Origin: Bacillota bacterium
GTDB taxonomy: Bacteria > Bacillota > Clostridia > Lachnospirales > Lachnospiraceae
Assembly (NCBI GenBank): GCA_902363515.1
Contig: CABJAN010000018.1
Coordinates: 1 to 64,000, forward strand
Length of the DNA: 64,000 bases
Direction: 5' to 3'
A model generated the notes under the pieces. That model saw nothing but the letters and a program-made list of their open reading frames with translations, did no database searches and had not been told where the DNA came from. Positions within the stretch are counted from its first letter, which is position 1. The number at the start of each line of letters is the position of its first letter. Of this stretch, positions 7,287 to 15,185 are shown piece by piece. Position numbers and translations under genes: made by a program.

Positions 7287-8500
7287 TCAAAAAACTTCGT
7301 ATCAAATTAATCGCTGCATCTATGGCTTCACTTTTTTTCGTTCTTTTTGTGATTGGAGGAATCGTAGGCATTTTAAATTACAGGAAAATCGTGGCAGATG
7401 CTGATTGGGTACTTGAAATTCTGGAGGAAAATGCCGGGAAATTTCCGCAAAAATTCCCAGGAAACAGAAAAGATGACAGACCAGGAATGTCACCGGAAGT
7501 TCCTTACGAATCCAGATATTTTTCTGTCCTGCTTGATGAAAACGGGGGTATTATTTTAACAGATACTTCAAAGATTGTGGCCATTGATACAACCCAGGCA
7601 ATAGAATATGCTTCAGAAGTTTGGGAAAAGAAAAGCGAACAGGGATTTCTGGAGAATTACCGGTATTGGAGATGCTCTTCTAATGGGGAGGTGCGTATTA
7701 TTTTTCTGGATTGCAGGCGGCAGCTGGACAATTTCCGAAACTTTTTGCTTACAACGTTTGGTGTTTCAAGTATTGGTCTTTTATCTGTGTTTATTTTAAT
7801 GGTTTATTTATCTGCCCGTATTGTAAAGCCATTCTCTGATAATTATGAGAAACAGAAGCGTTTTATTACCGATGCAGGGCATGAACTAAAGACTCCATTG
7901 ACCATTATTGAAGCTGATACAGAGGTTTTGGAAATGGATTTTGGAGAAAACGAATGGCTTCAAGATATCCAAGGACAGACAAAACGGCTTGCAGATCTGA
8001 CCAATACCCTTGTTATGCTTTCCCGTATGGAAGAGGGACAGAACAACAATATGAAAGTAGAGTTTCCTCTGTCCGATATGGTGGAAGAAGTATGCCACAC
8101 CTTTCAGGCTCCGGCAAAGGTACAGGAAAAAGGCTTAACCAGCGCCATTGAACCAATGATATCCATGAAGGGGGATGAAAAAGCAATCCGGGGTCTCATA
8201 ACCATTCTCCTTGACAATGCAGTAAAATACACCAATGAAAAGGGGCAGATTTCTGTTACTTTAGAAAAGAGAAAGAATCGCATCTGCCTGTCTGTTTTTA
8301 ATACAACAGAATATATTTCAAAAGAACAGATATCTCATTTATTTGACCGTTTTTACCGTACAGATGAATCCAGAAATTCCCAGACTGGCGGATATGGATT
8401 AGGACTTTCTATTGCAGCAGCTACGGTAGAGTCTCATAAAGGGAAAATCTTTGCGGAAACAAGGGATGAAAAATCCTTGCAGATTACGGTGGTGTTCTGA
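7283..8500 (+). CDS. Membrane sensor histidine kinase
   Basis: A 405-residue HisKA/HATPase kinase. A membrane helix lies at about 8-30, then a short extracytoplasmic sensor of roughly 120 residues, and a second helix at about 155-178. The phospho-acceptor is H200 in DAGHELKTPLTII; the N box is LLDNAVKYTNEKG and the G2 box GGYGLGLS. A HAMP domain is not obvious between helix two and the H box, so the linker is short. The ATG overlaps the response regulator stop, with GGAGGAG inside that gene's last codons; longer upstream frames are spurious. The signal is unknown, but the proposed regulon (HtrA protease and surface-polymer genes) suggests envelope stress. Confidence 0.92.
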   Translation: MIKKLRIKLIAASMASLFFVLFVIGGIVGILNYRKIVADADWVLEILEENAGKFPQKFPGNRKDDRPGMSPEVPYESRYFSVLLDENGGIILTDTSKIVAIDTTQAIEYASEVWEKKSEQGFLENYRYWRCSSNGEVRIIFLDCRRQLDNFRNFLLTTFGVSSIGLLSVFILMVYLSARIVKPFSDNYEKQKRFITDAGHELKTPLTIIEADTEVLEMDFGENEWLQDIQGQTKRLADLTNTLVMLSRMEEGQNNNMKVEFPLSDMVEEVCHTFQAPAKVQEKGLTSAIEPMISMKGDEKAIRGLITILLDNAVKYTNEKGQISVTLEKRKNRICLSVFNTTEYISKEQISHLFDRFYRTDESRNSQTGGYGLGLSIAAATVESHKGKIFAETRDEKSLQITVVF

Positions 8501-8526
8501 GAAGAAATGTTAGGTGGTGTATCTTT

Positions 8527-9267
8527 ATGTGGATTAGAGCAAAAAATAACCAATTAGAATACCGAAATTGGGTGAACAGCCTATATATCGCATTGCTCTG
8601 GTTCCTCCCACTGTTCCTGATTGGATGGAATCTCTGGAAAAAAATAAACATTGTATACGAAATCAATAAGTTTTCGTCAATAATTTTTATTTCCTACTGT
8701 GTGGTCGGAATTTTGACCTTTTTATCAGCTAATTTTGTCTATGCACTCATAGATGATACTTGGGAAACCACTTTGGCAGATGGAAACTACAGAGTTGGGT
8801 TTTCTACAGGTTCTAAAAGTGAATACTATTATGCTGAACCGGTAAATATATTTTCAAGAAGAAGGTTTGAGTGGACAGTTGAAAAATATGCAGAGAGTTT
8901 ATCGAAAGTATATCATGCAAAATTCCAATATATGGGAGATGATGACGGTAATCCACAATTCATTTCCCCTGAGTATGAGGATATTACTGTAACCGTCTAT
9001 GGAGTGGATGACAGTGGAGAAAATGCACTTGATGAAGATTTTTGCTTTATGGTTACATCCTCAAGGCTGAAGCAGGAATGGGATACTTTTTTCACAAATG
9101 GGGAGGAATGTGTATTATATTATCAGGATTATTATTATAAAAGTGCGCAGCGAAATCCTGTTTATGCTGTTGTAGTATATCGAGACAGAATGAATCTGAT
9201 TATATTGGGACAAGGAATATTCCATACGGAGAAAAAAACAGTAGTTGGATTTATGACGCAAGCGTAA
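8527..9267 (+). CDS. Unrecognised two-helix membrane protein
   Basis: A 246-residue protein I cannot assign. Two hydrophobic helices lie at about 17-37 and 49-71, followed by a soluble region of about 175 residues. That region is rich in tyrosine, phenylalanine and acidic residues, with several predicted beta strands (ITVTVYGVDDSG, NPVYAVVVYRD). AGGTGG about 10 nt upstream supports ATG 8527. It begins 26 nt after the kinase stop on the same strand and is probably co-transcribed, so it could be an accessory of the two-component system. Its sequence is more AT-rich than its neighbours, which may hint at recent acquisition. The function is unknown. Confidence 0.6.
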   Translation: MWIRAKNNQLEYRNWVNSLYIALLWFLPLFLIGWNLWKKINIVYEINKFSSIIFISYCVVGILTFLSANFVYALIDDTWETTLADGNYRVGFSTGSKSEYYYAEPVNIFSRRRFEWTVEKYAESLSKVYHAKFQYMGDDDGNPQFISPEYEDITVTVYGVDDSGENALDEDFCFMVTSSRLKQEWDTFFTNGEECVLYYQDYYYKSAQRNPVYAVVVYRDRMNLIILGQGIFHTEKKTVVGFMTQA

Positions 9268-9322
9268 AGGGAGATGATATTTTATCTGAGTTGGAATCAG
9301 AATTTTAGAAAGTTTTAGCTAA

Positions 9323-9337
9323 TGATAATAAAAATCA
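9323..9337. promoter_or_regulatory. Fur-box-like palindrome upstream of feoA
   Basis: TGATAATAAAAATCA matches the 7-1-7 Fur consensus (TGATAAT-N-ATTATCA) at 12 of 14 defined positions and lies within a larger inverted repeat TAATGAT/ATCATTA at 9320-9340. It is 10 bp upstream of the feoA -35. AT-richness makes chance similarity possible. Confidence 0.4.
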
Positions 9338-9346
9338 TTAAGTCTA

Positions 9347-9378
9347 TTGACAAAAAAAGTCAATTAAATTAGACTAAC
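9347..9378 (+). promoter_or_regulatory. feoA promoter with overlapping DtxR-like operator
   Basis: TTGACA (9347-9352) and TAGACT (9370-9375) are 17 bp apart. The 16-bp sequence ATTAAATTAGACTAAC at 9363-9378 covers the -10. It matches the operators at 9695 and 15202, with the -10 at the same internal position as at 15202. This is a repressor arrangement, fitting an iron-dependent DtxR-type regulator. Confidence 0.65.
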
Positions 9379-9437
9379 TAAAGTAATAAATATATAACTC
9401 ATAGAAATACTTCAAGTATGGAAGGGATAGGGGCGAG

Positions 9438-9656
9438 ATGTTTATGAATCTATCAGAAGCAAAAGAAGGGAAAGAATATATTGTAAAAGCTATATTGACA
9501 GATGACGAAGAATTAAATGAATTTCTATTTTCATTAGGATGTTACAGTGGTGAACCTATCACTGTCATTGCACATCGAAAAGGTGGATGCGTAGTGTCTA
9601 TTAAAGATGGAAGATACAATATTGATACTGATTTAGCACAAGCTATATCAATATAA
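9438..9656 (+). CDS. feoA: Ferrous iron transport protein FeoA
   Basis: A 72-residue SH3-like FeoA protein: MNLSEAKEGKEYIVKAI start, hydrophobic core LNEFLFSLGCYSGEPITVI, and the closing YNIDTDLAQAISI. FeoA is a small cytosolic partner needed for FeoB-dependent ferrous iron uptake. ATG 9444, two codons in, is 10 nt from AGGGG and may be the true start, since 9438 is only 4 nt away. It lies upstream of feoB with a small hairpin between them. The promoter carries a DtxR-like operator and a Fur-box-like palindrome. Confidence 0.88.
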   Translation: MFMNLSEAKEGKEYIVKAILTDDEELNEFLFSLGCYSGEPITVIAHRKGGCVVSIKDGRYNIDTDLAQAISI

Positions 9657-9662
9657 AAAAAT

Positions 9663-9684
9663 AGTGATTACAGTCACTTTTTTT
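9663..9684 (+). terminator. Weak terminator or attenuator between feoA and feoB
   Basis: A short stem AGTGA/TCACT with a 6-nt loop is preceded by an A run and followed by T7. It could uncouple feoA and feoB levels. With so few G-C pairs it is probably leaky. Confidence 0.45.
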
Positions 9685-9694
9685 AAAAGAACTG

Positions 9695-9710
9695 GTTAGA
9701 CAAAACTAAT
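9695..9710. promoter_or_regulatory. DtxR-like operator upstream of feoB
   Basis: GTTAGACAAAACTAAT matches the 16-bp site found at the feoA and DUF3793 promoters. No good -10 overlaps it, so it may act as a roadblock or extra repressor site inside the feoA-feoB transcript. It ends 25 bp before the feoB ATG. Confidence 0.5.
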
Positions 9711-9734
9711 CAAAGGTTGAAGGAGAGTTTGAAT

Positions 9735-11732
9735 ATGAGGATTGCGTTAACGGGAAATCCTAATAGTGGGAAAACAACCATGTATAATGCGCTTACAGGA
9801 AGGAACGAGCGTGTGGGGAATTGGGCTGGCGTTACAGTGGAGAAAAAAGAGGGCCTGATCAAAAAGGGATATTTTGACGGTTCAGAAGAATTAGTAGCGG
9901 TGGATCTGCCGGGTGCTTATTCAATGTCTCCGTTTACGTCTGAAGAGAGCATTACTAGCAGTTATGTAAAACACGAAAATCCGGATGCGATCATCAATAT
10001 TGTGGATGCCACAAACCTGAGCAGGAGTTTGTTTTTTACAACCCAGCTTCTGGAACTTGGGATTCCAGTGGTAGTTGCCCTGAATAAAAGTGATCTTACA
10101 GAAAAGAAAAAAACAGAAATCAATGTAAAGAAATTGGCAGAGAAATTAGGTTGTCCAGTCATTCAAACTGTCTCAACCGCTTCGGGACATGAAGGGTTAA
10201 AGGAAGTGGTAAATCAGGCTGCTACATTAAAAGGCTGTGTACAGAAAGCTCCTTATGTGCAGGCAGATATTAATCTGCAGGATAAAGCACAGGTTGAGGC
10301 GGCAGACAGAAAACGATTTACATTTGTAAATGAAATTGTAGAAGCTGTAGAGAAGAGAAAAGTTTTCACAAGAGAGAAAAACAAACAGGACAGCATTGAT
10401 CAGGTGCTTACAAACAAATTTGTAGGAATCCCAATTTTTGCGGCAATCATGTTCGCTGTATTTTACATCTCTCAGTCAACAGTGGGAACGTGGCTTGCGA
10501 ACTGGCTGGTTGGCTGGATAGAGGCATTCCAGGGCTGGGTTGCCGGTCTGGTGGAAGGGGCAAATCCATTTCTGCAGGCACTGCTGGTGGATGGTATCAT
10601 CGGCGGCGTAGGTGCTGTAGTAGGTTTCCTGCCGCTGGTAATGGTAATGTATTTTCTCATTGCCCTCTTGGAAGACTGCGGATATATGGCTCGTGCTACC
10701 GTTGTGTTAGACCCGATTTTTAAGAGGGTAGGACTTTCCGGAAAGTCAGTGATTCCCATGGTTATTGGAACGGGATGTGCAATTCCGGGTATTATGGCCT
10801 GCCGTACTATTCGTAATGAAAGGGAAAGAAGAGCAACAGCCATGCTGACGCCTTTTATGCCTTGTGGTGCAAAGCTGCCGGTGATTGCATTGTTTGCCGG
10901 AGCGTTCTTTGCAGATGCTTCCTGGGTCGGACCAACCATGTATCTTGTTGGGGTTGTATTGATCTTCTTAGGAGCATTATTAGTGAAGAAAATTACAGGA
11001 TATAAATTCCGTAAATCTTTCTTTATCATTGAACTTCCGGAGTATAAAATTCCGAGCCTGAAACGTGCCACGCTTTCCATGCTTGCTCGTGGTAAAGCCT
11101 ATATTGTGAAAGCCGGAACTATTATTTTAGTATGTAACACCGTTGTACAGATTATGCAGAGCTTTAACTGGCAGTTTGAGGTAGTAGAAGAAGGAATGGA
11201 GCATACTTCCATTCTGGCATCCATTGCCTCTCCGTTTGCAGTGCTTTTAGTTCCTCTTGGATTTGGCGTATGGCAGCTTGCAGCGGCAGCTATTACAGGT
11301 TTTATTGCAAAAGAAAACGTAGTTGGTACACTGGCTGTTGTCTATGGACTGACCAACTTTATTGATACGGATGAATTGGCGCTGGTTGGCGGGGCGAATG
11401 AAGTGGCAACAGTTATGGGGCTTACCAAAGTAGCAGCCCTTGCCTATCTGATGTTTAATCTTTTTACGCCGCCTTGCTTTGCAGCTCTTGGCGCTATGAA
11501 TTCTGAAATGCAGGATAAAAAATGGCTGTGGGGTGGAATTGCCTTACAATTATGTACCGGATATACAGTGGCGTTTTTTGTATATCAGATTGGTACACTC
11601 GTGACAACAGGAACACTTGGAGCAGGATTTGCTCCGGGCTTGATTGCAGTGGCTGTATTTGCAGCAATATTAATTGTACTGGTGCAAAAAAAGGAAAAAG
11701 CATTCAATGCAGAGTACCGTTTGCACGCATAG
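9735..11732 (+). CDS. feoB: Ferrous iron transporter FeoB
   Basis: A 665-residue FeoB with the N-terminal G-protein domain: G1 GNPNSGKTT, the GNWAGVTVEKKEG switch region, G3 DLPGAYS and G4 NKSD. A helical GDI-like segment follows, then the membrane domain from about residue 225, with the two Gate repeats (including CGAKLPVIALFAGAFF) and a hydrophobic C-terminus. It imports Fe2+ across the cytoplasmic membrane. ATG 9735 is 9 nt downstream of AAGGAG and starts MRIALTGNPN, as in homologues; the in-frame TTG at 9717 would place the ribosome site inside the gene. It sits between feoA and the Fur-DtxR fusion regulator, and a DtxR-like operator lies just upstream. Confidence 0.95.
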   Translation: MRIALTGNPNSGKTTMYNALTGRNERVGNWAGVTVEKKEGLIKKGYFDGSEELVAVDLPGAYSMSPFTSEESITSSYVKHENPDAIINIVDATNLSRSLFFTTQLLELGIPVVVALNKSDLTEKKKTEINVKKLAEKLGCPVIQTVSTASGHEGLKEVVNQAATLKGCVQKAPYVQADINLQDKAQVEAADRKRFTFVNEIVEAVEKRKVFTREKNKQDSIDQVLTNKFVGIPIFAAIMFAVFYISQSTVGTWLANWLVGWIEAFQGWVAGLVEGANPFLQALLVDGIIGGVGAVVGFLPLVMVMYFLIALLEDCGYMARATVVLDPIFKRVGLSGKSVIPMVIGTGCAIPGIMACRTIRNERERRATAMLTPFMPCGAKLPVIALFAGAFFADASWVGPTMYLVGVVLIFLGALLVKKITGYKFRKSFFIIELPEYKIPSLKRATLSMLARGKAYIVKAGTIILVCNTVVQIMQSFNWQFEVVEEGMEHTSILASIASPFAVLLVPLGFGVWQLAAAAITGFIAKENVVGTLAVVYGLTNFIDTDELALVGGANEVATVMGLTKVAALAYLMFNLFTPPCFAALGAMNSEMQDKKWLWGGIALQLCTGYTVAFFVYQIGTLVTTGTLGAGFAPGLIAVAVFAAILIVLVQKKEKAFNAEYRLHA

Positions 11733-11741
11733 AAAAATATT

Positions 11742-11780
11742 CAGAAAGCCTGCACCTTAATAAAGAGTGTGGGCTTTCTG
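11742..11780 (+). terminator. Hairpin after feoB, probable terminator
   Basis: Arms CAGAAAGCC and GGCTTTCTG extend inward with mismatches to 14 bp around an 11-nt loop. The downstream sequence TTCATAAAT is a poor U tract, so read-through into the regulator gene is plausible. Confidence 0.5.
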
Positions 11781-11811
11781 TTCATAAATCACAAGAAAAG
11801 AGGTGGCGTCT

Positions 11812-12495
11812 GTGGGCGGTTGTTGGGAAAATAAATCTTGGGATTTTGCCAGAACAGAAATGACAAAGGAGAATATTTTCTGTGAATTAAGAGAGAAAGG
11901 CGGTCGGATTACCAAACAGAGAAAAATACTTTTGGATATCATTTTGGAGGGACAATGTACTTGCTGTAAAGATATCTACTACAAAGCGATAAAACGTGAT
12001 CCTACAATTGGAATTGCAACCGTTTATCGAATGATTAGTACTCTGGAAGATATAGGAGCAATAAGCAGAAACAAGATGTATGAAATCCAGTATCAGGAAG
12101 AAGTTTCAGAAAGAAAAAGATTTATTATGCAGTTAGGTCAATCCATGGAAGATTATCTGAAAACTATTTTTGTACTGCAGAAACAACAGATGGAAGTTCG
12201 TAATATCCAGATTGCTGAAATAATGGGGTGTTCAAAACCAAGCGTCACAGTAGCAATTAATGCATTGGAAGAAAAAGGATATGTGGAACAAAAAACACAC
12301 GGAAATCTCTGTCTGACATTAAAAGGAACAGAACTGGCAAATAAGATATTGAATCGACATCTTTTTTTTCAGAAAATCCTGTTGGAAGCAGGAATTGAAC
12401 AACAGCAGGCAGAGAAAGAGGCTTGTATGTTGGAACATGTTTTATCGGAGGAAAGTATCAATAAATTGAGAGTATATATGGAGAAGGAAAAGTAA
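11812..12495 (+). CDS. Fur-DtxR fusion metalloregulator (FezX-like)
   Basis: A 227-residue protein that joins two metalloregulator modules. The first (about residues 17-95) is a Fur-type winged helix: GGRITKQRKILLDIIL, then GIATVYRMISTLEDIGAIS; the Fur dimerisation and metal domain is missing. The second (about 100-227) is DtxR/MntR-like: SMEDYLKTI, a helix-turn-helix with CSKPSVTVAINALEEKGYV, NRH, and EACMLEHVLS. The Cys-x2-Glu-His pattern matches the iron-type site of DtxR rather than MntR. GTG 11812 has GAGG 8 nt upstream; GTG 11803 and ATG 11860 are alternatives. It lies between feoB and the ferrosome-like genes and probably represses them and the operators listed here. Confidence 0.82.
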   Translation: MGGCWENKSWDFARTEMTKENIFCELREKGGRITKQRKILLDIILEGQCTCCKDIYYKAIKRDPTIGIATVYRMISTLEDIGAISRNKMYEIQYQEEVSERKRFIMQLGQSMEDYLKTIFVLQKQQMEVRNIQIAEIMGCSKPSVTVAINALEEKGYVEQKTHGNLCLTLKGTELANKILNRHLFFQKILLEAGIEQQQAEKEACMLEHVLSEESINKLRVYMEKEK

Positions 12496-12617
12496 GAACA
12501 TTGAGCCTGAGAACATAAAGCATATTGTTATCGAGAAAATATTTCATTAAAAAAGAAAGGCTTTGACCTGACATATATGCGGGAATATAATGAAAAAGCC
12601 AGAGAAGAGGTGATAGA

Positions 12618-12698
12618 ATGAAGCAGCATAAATTTTGGGCATGGGCAATGATTGGTTGCCTTGTTATGTTATTCTATACCGGAAAGCATCACAAATAA
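12618..12698 (+). CDS. 26-residue single-helix membrane peptide
   Basis: A tiny frame with the sequence start MKQHKFWAWAMIG, a short hydrophobic core (CLVMLFYTG) and a basic end KHHK. GAGG 9 nt before the ATG is a good ribosome site, and the codons look used rather than random. It resembles very short proteins annotated in Lachnospiraceae as DUF6219, from memory. It sits between the Fur-DtxR regulator and the DUF6110-like gene, so it may be a small subunit of the iron compartment or transporter. The spacer 12496-12617 before it shows no clear gene, though some frames look peptide-like and might be decayed coding sequence. Confidence 0.6.
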   Translation: MKQHKFWAWAMIGCLVMLFYTGKHHK

Positions 12699-12730
12699 GA
12701 AGTCAAAGAAGACAGAAATGGAGGACACAC

Positions 12731-13027
12731 ATGAATATTTTAAAATTTAAAAATCTTGCATTATTTGCAGGAGGGGTATTATTTGGTACAGCGGGAATTA
12801 AAATCTTATGCAGTAAAGATGTGAAAAAAGTATATGTGGAAGGAACAGCCGCTGTTCTTAGAGCAAAGGATTGTGTTATGAAAACGGTGGAATCTGTTCA
12901 GGAAAATGCAGAAGATATTCTGGCAGAAGCAAAGCAGGTGAATGAGAAGCGTGCAGCAGAGGAAGAGGCTGCTGTGCAGGAAGATGCTGTTGCAGATGAT
13001 GCAGATTCCGAAACAGAGGAAGTGTGA
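12731..13027 (+). CDS. DUF6110-like small membrane protein (FezA-like candidate)
   Basis: A 98-residue protein. One membrane helix (about 8-27) contains glycine spacing typical of packed helices (AGGVLFGTAG). A helical alanine/lysine/glutamate region follows, then a strongly acidic tail (about 78-98). GGAGG lies about 8 nt before ATG 12731; the longer upstream frame is spurious. It ends at TGA 13027 and the ATPase starts with TTG on the very next base. In ferrosome loci a small membrane protein, FezA, directly precedes the P1B-6 ATPase FezB. Position, size and topology fit, but assignment as FezA is inference. Confidence 0.75.
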   Translation: MNILKFKNLALFAGGVLFGTAGIKILCSKDVKKVYVEGTAAVLRAKDCVMKTVESVQENAEDILAEAKQVNEKRAAEEEAAVQEDAVADDADSETEEV

Positions 13028-15109
13028 TTGAAGTTTATTATAAAGCATGAAATTCCGGGTAGAATCCGTATTCATATGGTACAGAAACAAATGTCCTGTA
13101 AAGAGGCTGATGCATTACTGTATTATTTGAATACGCTGGAATATGTCTCGCAGGCAAAGGTTTACAGAAGGACGGCCGATGCCTGCGTTTGCTTTGTGGG
13201 GAAAAGAGAGCCGCTGATTCTGGCCTTAAGAAAATTCCAATATACGTCCTTAGAAATTCCGGATGAAGTATTTATGAATTCGGGAAGACAGTTAAATGAT
13301 GCTTATCAGGAAAAGCTGGTTAGGAAAGTTTGTTTCCACTTTGCAGGAAAACTATTCTTACCGGCTCCATTGAGAAAAGCTGTAATTTTGTGGAAGGCAG
13401 TACATTATCTGAAAGAAGGATGGAAAAGTATTGCCAGGAGAAAGCTGGAGGTAGCAGTATTAGATGCATCAGCGATTGGCATCTCGGTTTTGCGAAGCGA
13501 TTTTAGCACAGCTTCTTCTGTCATGTTCCTTCTGGGGGTTGGGGAAATATTGGAGGAATGGACACATAAGAAATCCGTAGGAGATCTGGCACGCAGTATG
13601 GCTTTAAATACTGAAAAAGTCTGGTTGAAAAGCGGAGAGCAGGAAGTGCTTGTGGATTCCAAAAAAATTGAAGAAGGAGACCATGTTATTGTTCGCATGG
13701 GAAATATCATTCCTTTTGACGGAGTAGTACTTGATGGAGAAGGAATGGTAAACCAGTCTTCCCTTACAGGCGAACCTCTGCCTGTTCTGAAAGCAGCAGG
13801 AGGATATCTATATGCAGGAAGTGTTTTGGAAGAGGGAGAATTGGTTTTTGCTGTGAAAAAAGTCGGGGGCTCCTCGCGGTATGCGAAGATTGTAGAGATG
13901 ATCGAAGAATCTGAAAAGCTGAAATCTTCAGTAGAAGGAAAGGCAGAAAGACTTGCAGACAGATTGGTTCCTGTTACTTTTGCAGGAACAGCCCTTACAT
14001 GGCTTTTAACAAGAAATATCACGAAAGCTCTTGCAGTACTTATGGTAGACTTTTCCTGTGCATTAAAGCTTACGATGCCCATTACCGTTTTATCGGCAAT
14101 CCGTCAGGCCGGGGCTTATGATATTGCTGTAAAAGGCGGTAAATTTTTAGAAGCAGTGGCAGAGGCAGAAACAATCGTATTAGATAAAACAGGTACTCTT
14201 ACAGAAGCAAAGCCGGTTGTAAAAGTGGTGGTTCCTTTTTGTGAAGAAGAGGAAAACGAGCTGCTTCGTATTGCAGCCTGTCTGGAAGAGCATTTCCCAC
14301 ATTCTATGGCAAAAGCGGTTGTGTCGGCTGCAAAGCAGGCAGGGCTCGAACACGAGGAAATGCATTCTAAAGTGGAATATATTGTGGCCCATGGTATTTC
14401 CTCCAGTATAGCAGGAAAGCGTGTTTTGATAGGAAGTGCACATTTTGTTTTTGAAGATGAAAAGTGTATCGTGCCGGAGCAATATCAGGATAGATTTATG
14501 AAACTTCCAGAAGAATATTCTCAGCTCTATCTGGCAATAGACGGTGTTCTTGCAGCAGTAATCTGTATTGAAGATCCGTTGCGTCAGGAAAGTGCAAGTG
14601 TAATAAGTGCCCTGCGGTCAGCAGATTTTCGGAAAATTGTTATGATGACGGGAGACAGCGAGCGTACTGCGGCGGCAGTTGCCAAAAAAGTAGGAGTTGA
14701 TGAGTATTACTCAGAGGTATTACCGGAAGATAAAGCCGGATATATTGAGCGGGAAAAAGCAAAAGGAAAGAAAGTCCTTATGGTAGGGGATGGAATCAAT
14801 GATTCACCTGCTCTTTCCGCAGCGGATGCAGGAATTGCAGTCGGTGATGGCTCAGAACTTGCCAGGGAAATTGCGGATATTACAATTTCTGCAGGCAATC
14901 TGTATCAGATTGTGCAGTTGAAACATCTGAGTCAGGAATTGATGAAAAAGATAAACAGAAATTACAGGGAAATTGTAGGTATTAATACCATGCTTATTCT
15001 TTTGGGAGTAGGAGGAATCATACAGCCTACGACTACGGCAATGCTCCATAATATATCGACTGTAGTAATCAGTCTGCAGAGTATGCAAAATCTTCCGGAA
15101 ATAAAATAA
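13028..15109 (+). CDS. P1B-type metal ATPase with SCA motif (FezB-like)
   Basis: A 693-residue P-type ATPase. The N-terminus (about 1-75) is HMA-like but lacks CxxC, beginning with IPGRIRIHM. Actuator TGEP is at 247-250 and the phosphorylated aspartate D386 is in DKTGTLT. An HPHSMA motif and MVGDGINDSP complete the catalytic domain. In the metal-binding membrane helix the usual CPx is replaced by SCA at 343-345 (DFSCALKL), as I recall for P1B-6 ATPases, which include the ferrosome pump FezB. TTG 13028 abuts the upstream stop, with GAGG inside the previous gene. A strong terminator follows. Iron is the inferred substrate, from the context of feoAB, the Fur-DtxR regulator and flavodoxin. Confidence 0.88.
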   Translation: MKFIIKHEIPGRIRIHMVQKQMSCKEADALLYYLNTLEYVSQAKVYRRTADACVCFVGKREPLILALRKFQYTSLEIPDEVFMNSGRQLNDAYQEKLVRKVCFHFAGKLFLPAPLRKAVILWKAVHYLKEGWKSIARRKLEVAVLDASAIGISVLRSDFSTASSVMFLLGVGEILEEWTHKKSVGDLARSMALNTEKVWLKSGEQEVLVDSKKIEEGDHVIVRMGNIIPFDGVVLDGEGMVNQSSLTGEPLPVLKAAGGYLYAGSVLEEGELVFAVKKVGGSSRYAKIVEMIEESEKLKSSVEGKAERLADRLVPVTFAGTALTWLLTRNITKALAVLMVDFSCALKLTMPITVLSAIRQAGAYDIAVKGGKFLEAVAEAETIVLDKTGTLTEAKPVVKVVVPFCEEEENELLRIAACLEEHFPHSMAKAVVSAAKQAGLEHEEMHSKVEYIVAHGISSSIAGKRVLIGSAHFVFEDEKCIVPEQYQDRFMKLPEEYSQLYLAIDGVLAAVICIEDPLRQESASVISALRSADFRKIVMMTGDSERTAAAVAKKVGVDEYYSEVLPEDKAGYIEREKAKGKKVLMVGDGINDSPALSAADAGIAVGDGSELAREIADITISAGNLYQIVQLKHLSQELMKKINRNYREIVGINTMLILLGVGGIIQPTTTAMLHNISTVVISLQSMQNLPEIK

Positions 15110-15123
15110 GTATGAAAACAAAG

Positions 15124-15158
15124 ACAGTGGCTATCATTTGAGACAGCCGCTGTTTTTT
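15124..15158 (+). terminator. Terminator of the ferrosome-like operon
   Basis: Stem ACAGTGGCT/AGCCGCTGT (one G-U pair) with a 12-nt loop, followed directly by T5. Confidence 0.8.
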
Positions 15159-15185
15159 AATGAGAAATCTTCTCTTTATGCGACA

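Noticed and set aside
9320..9340. Inverted repeat considered as terminator for the gene ending at 9267
   Set aside because: The TAATGAT/ATCATTA stem has a single G-C pair and no proper U tract; a regulatory site before feoA is more likely.
10472..11080. 202-residue frame opposite feoB
   Set aside because: Serine/proline/arginine-rich shadow on the antisense strand of a clear FeoB gene, without start signals.
13405..14082. 225-residue frame opposite the P1B ATPase
   Set aside because: Antisense shadow of a conserved gene; composition is atypical and no ribosome site is seen.
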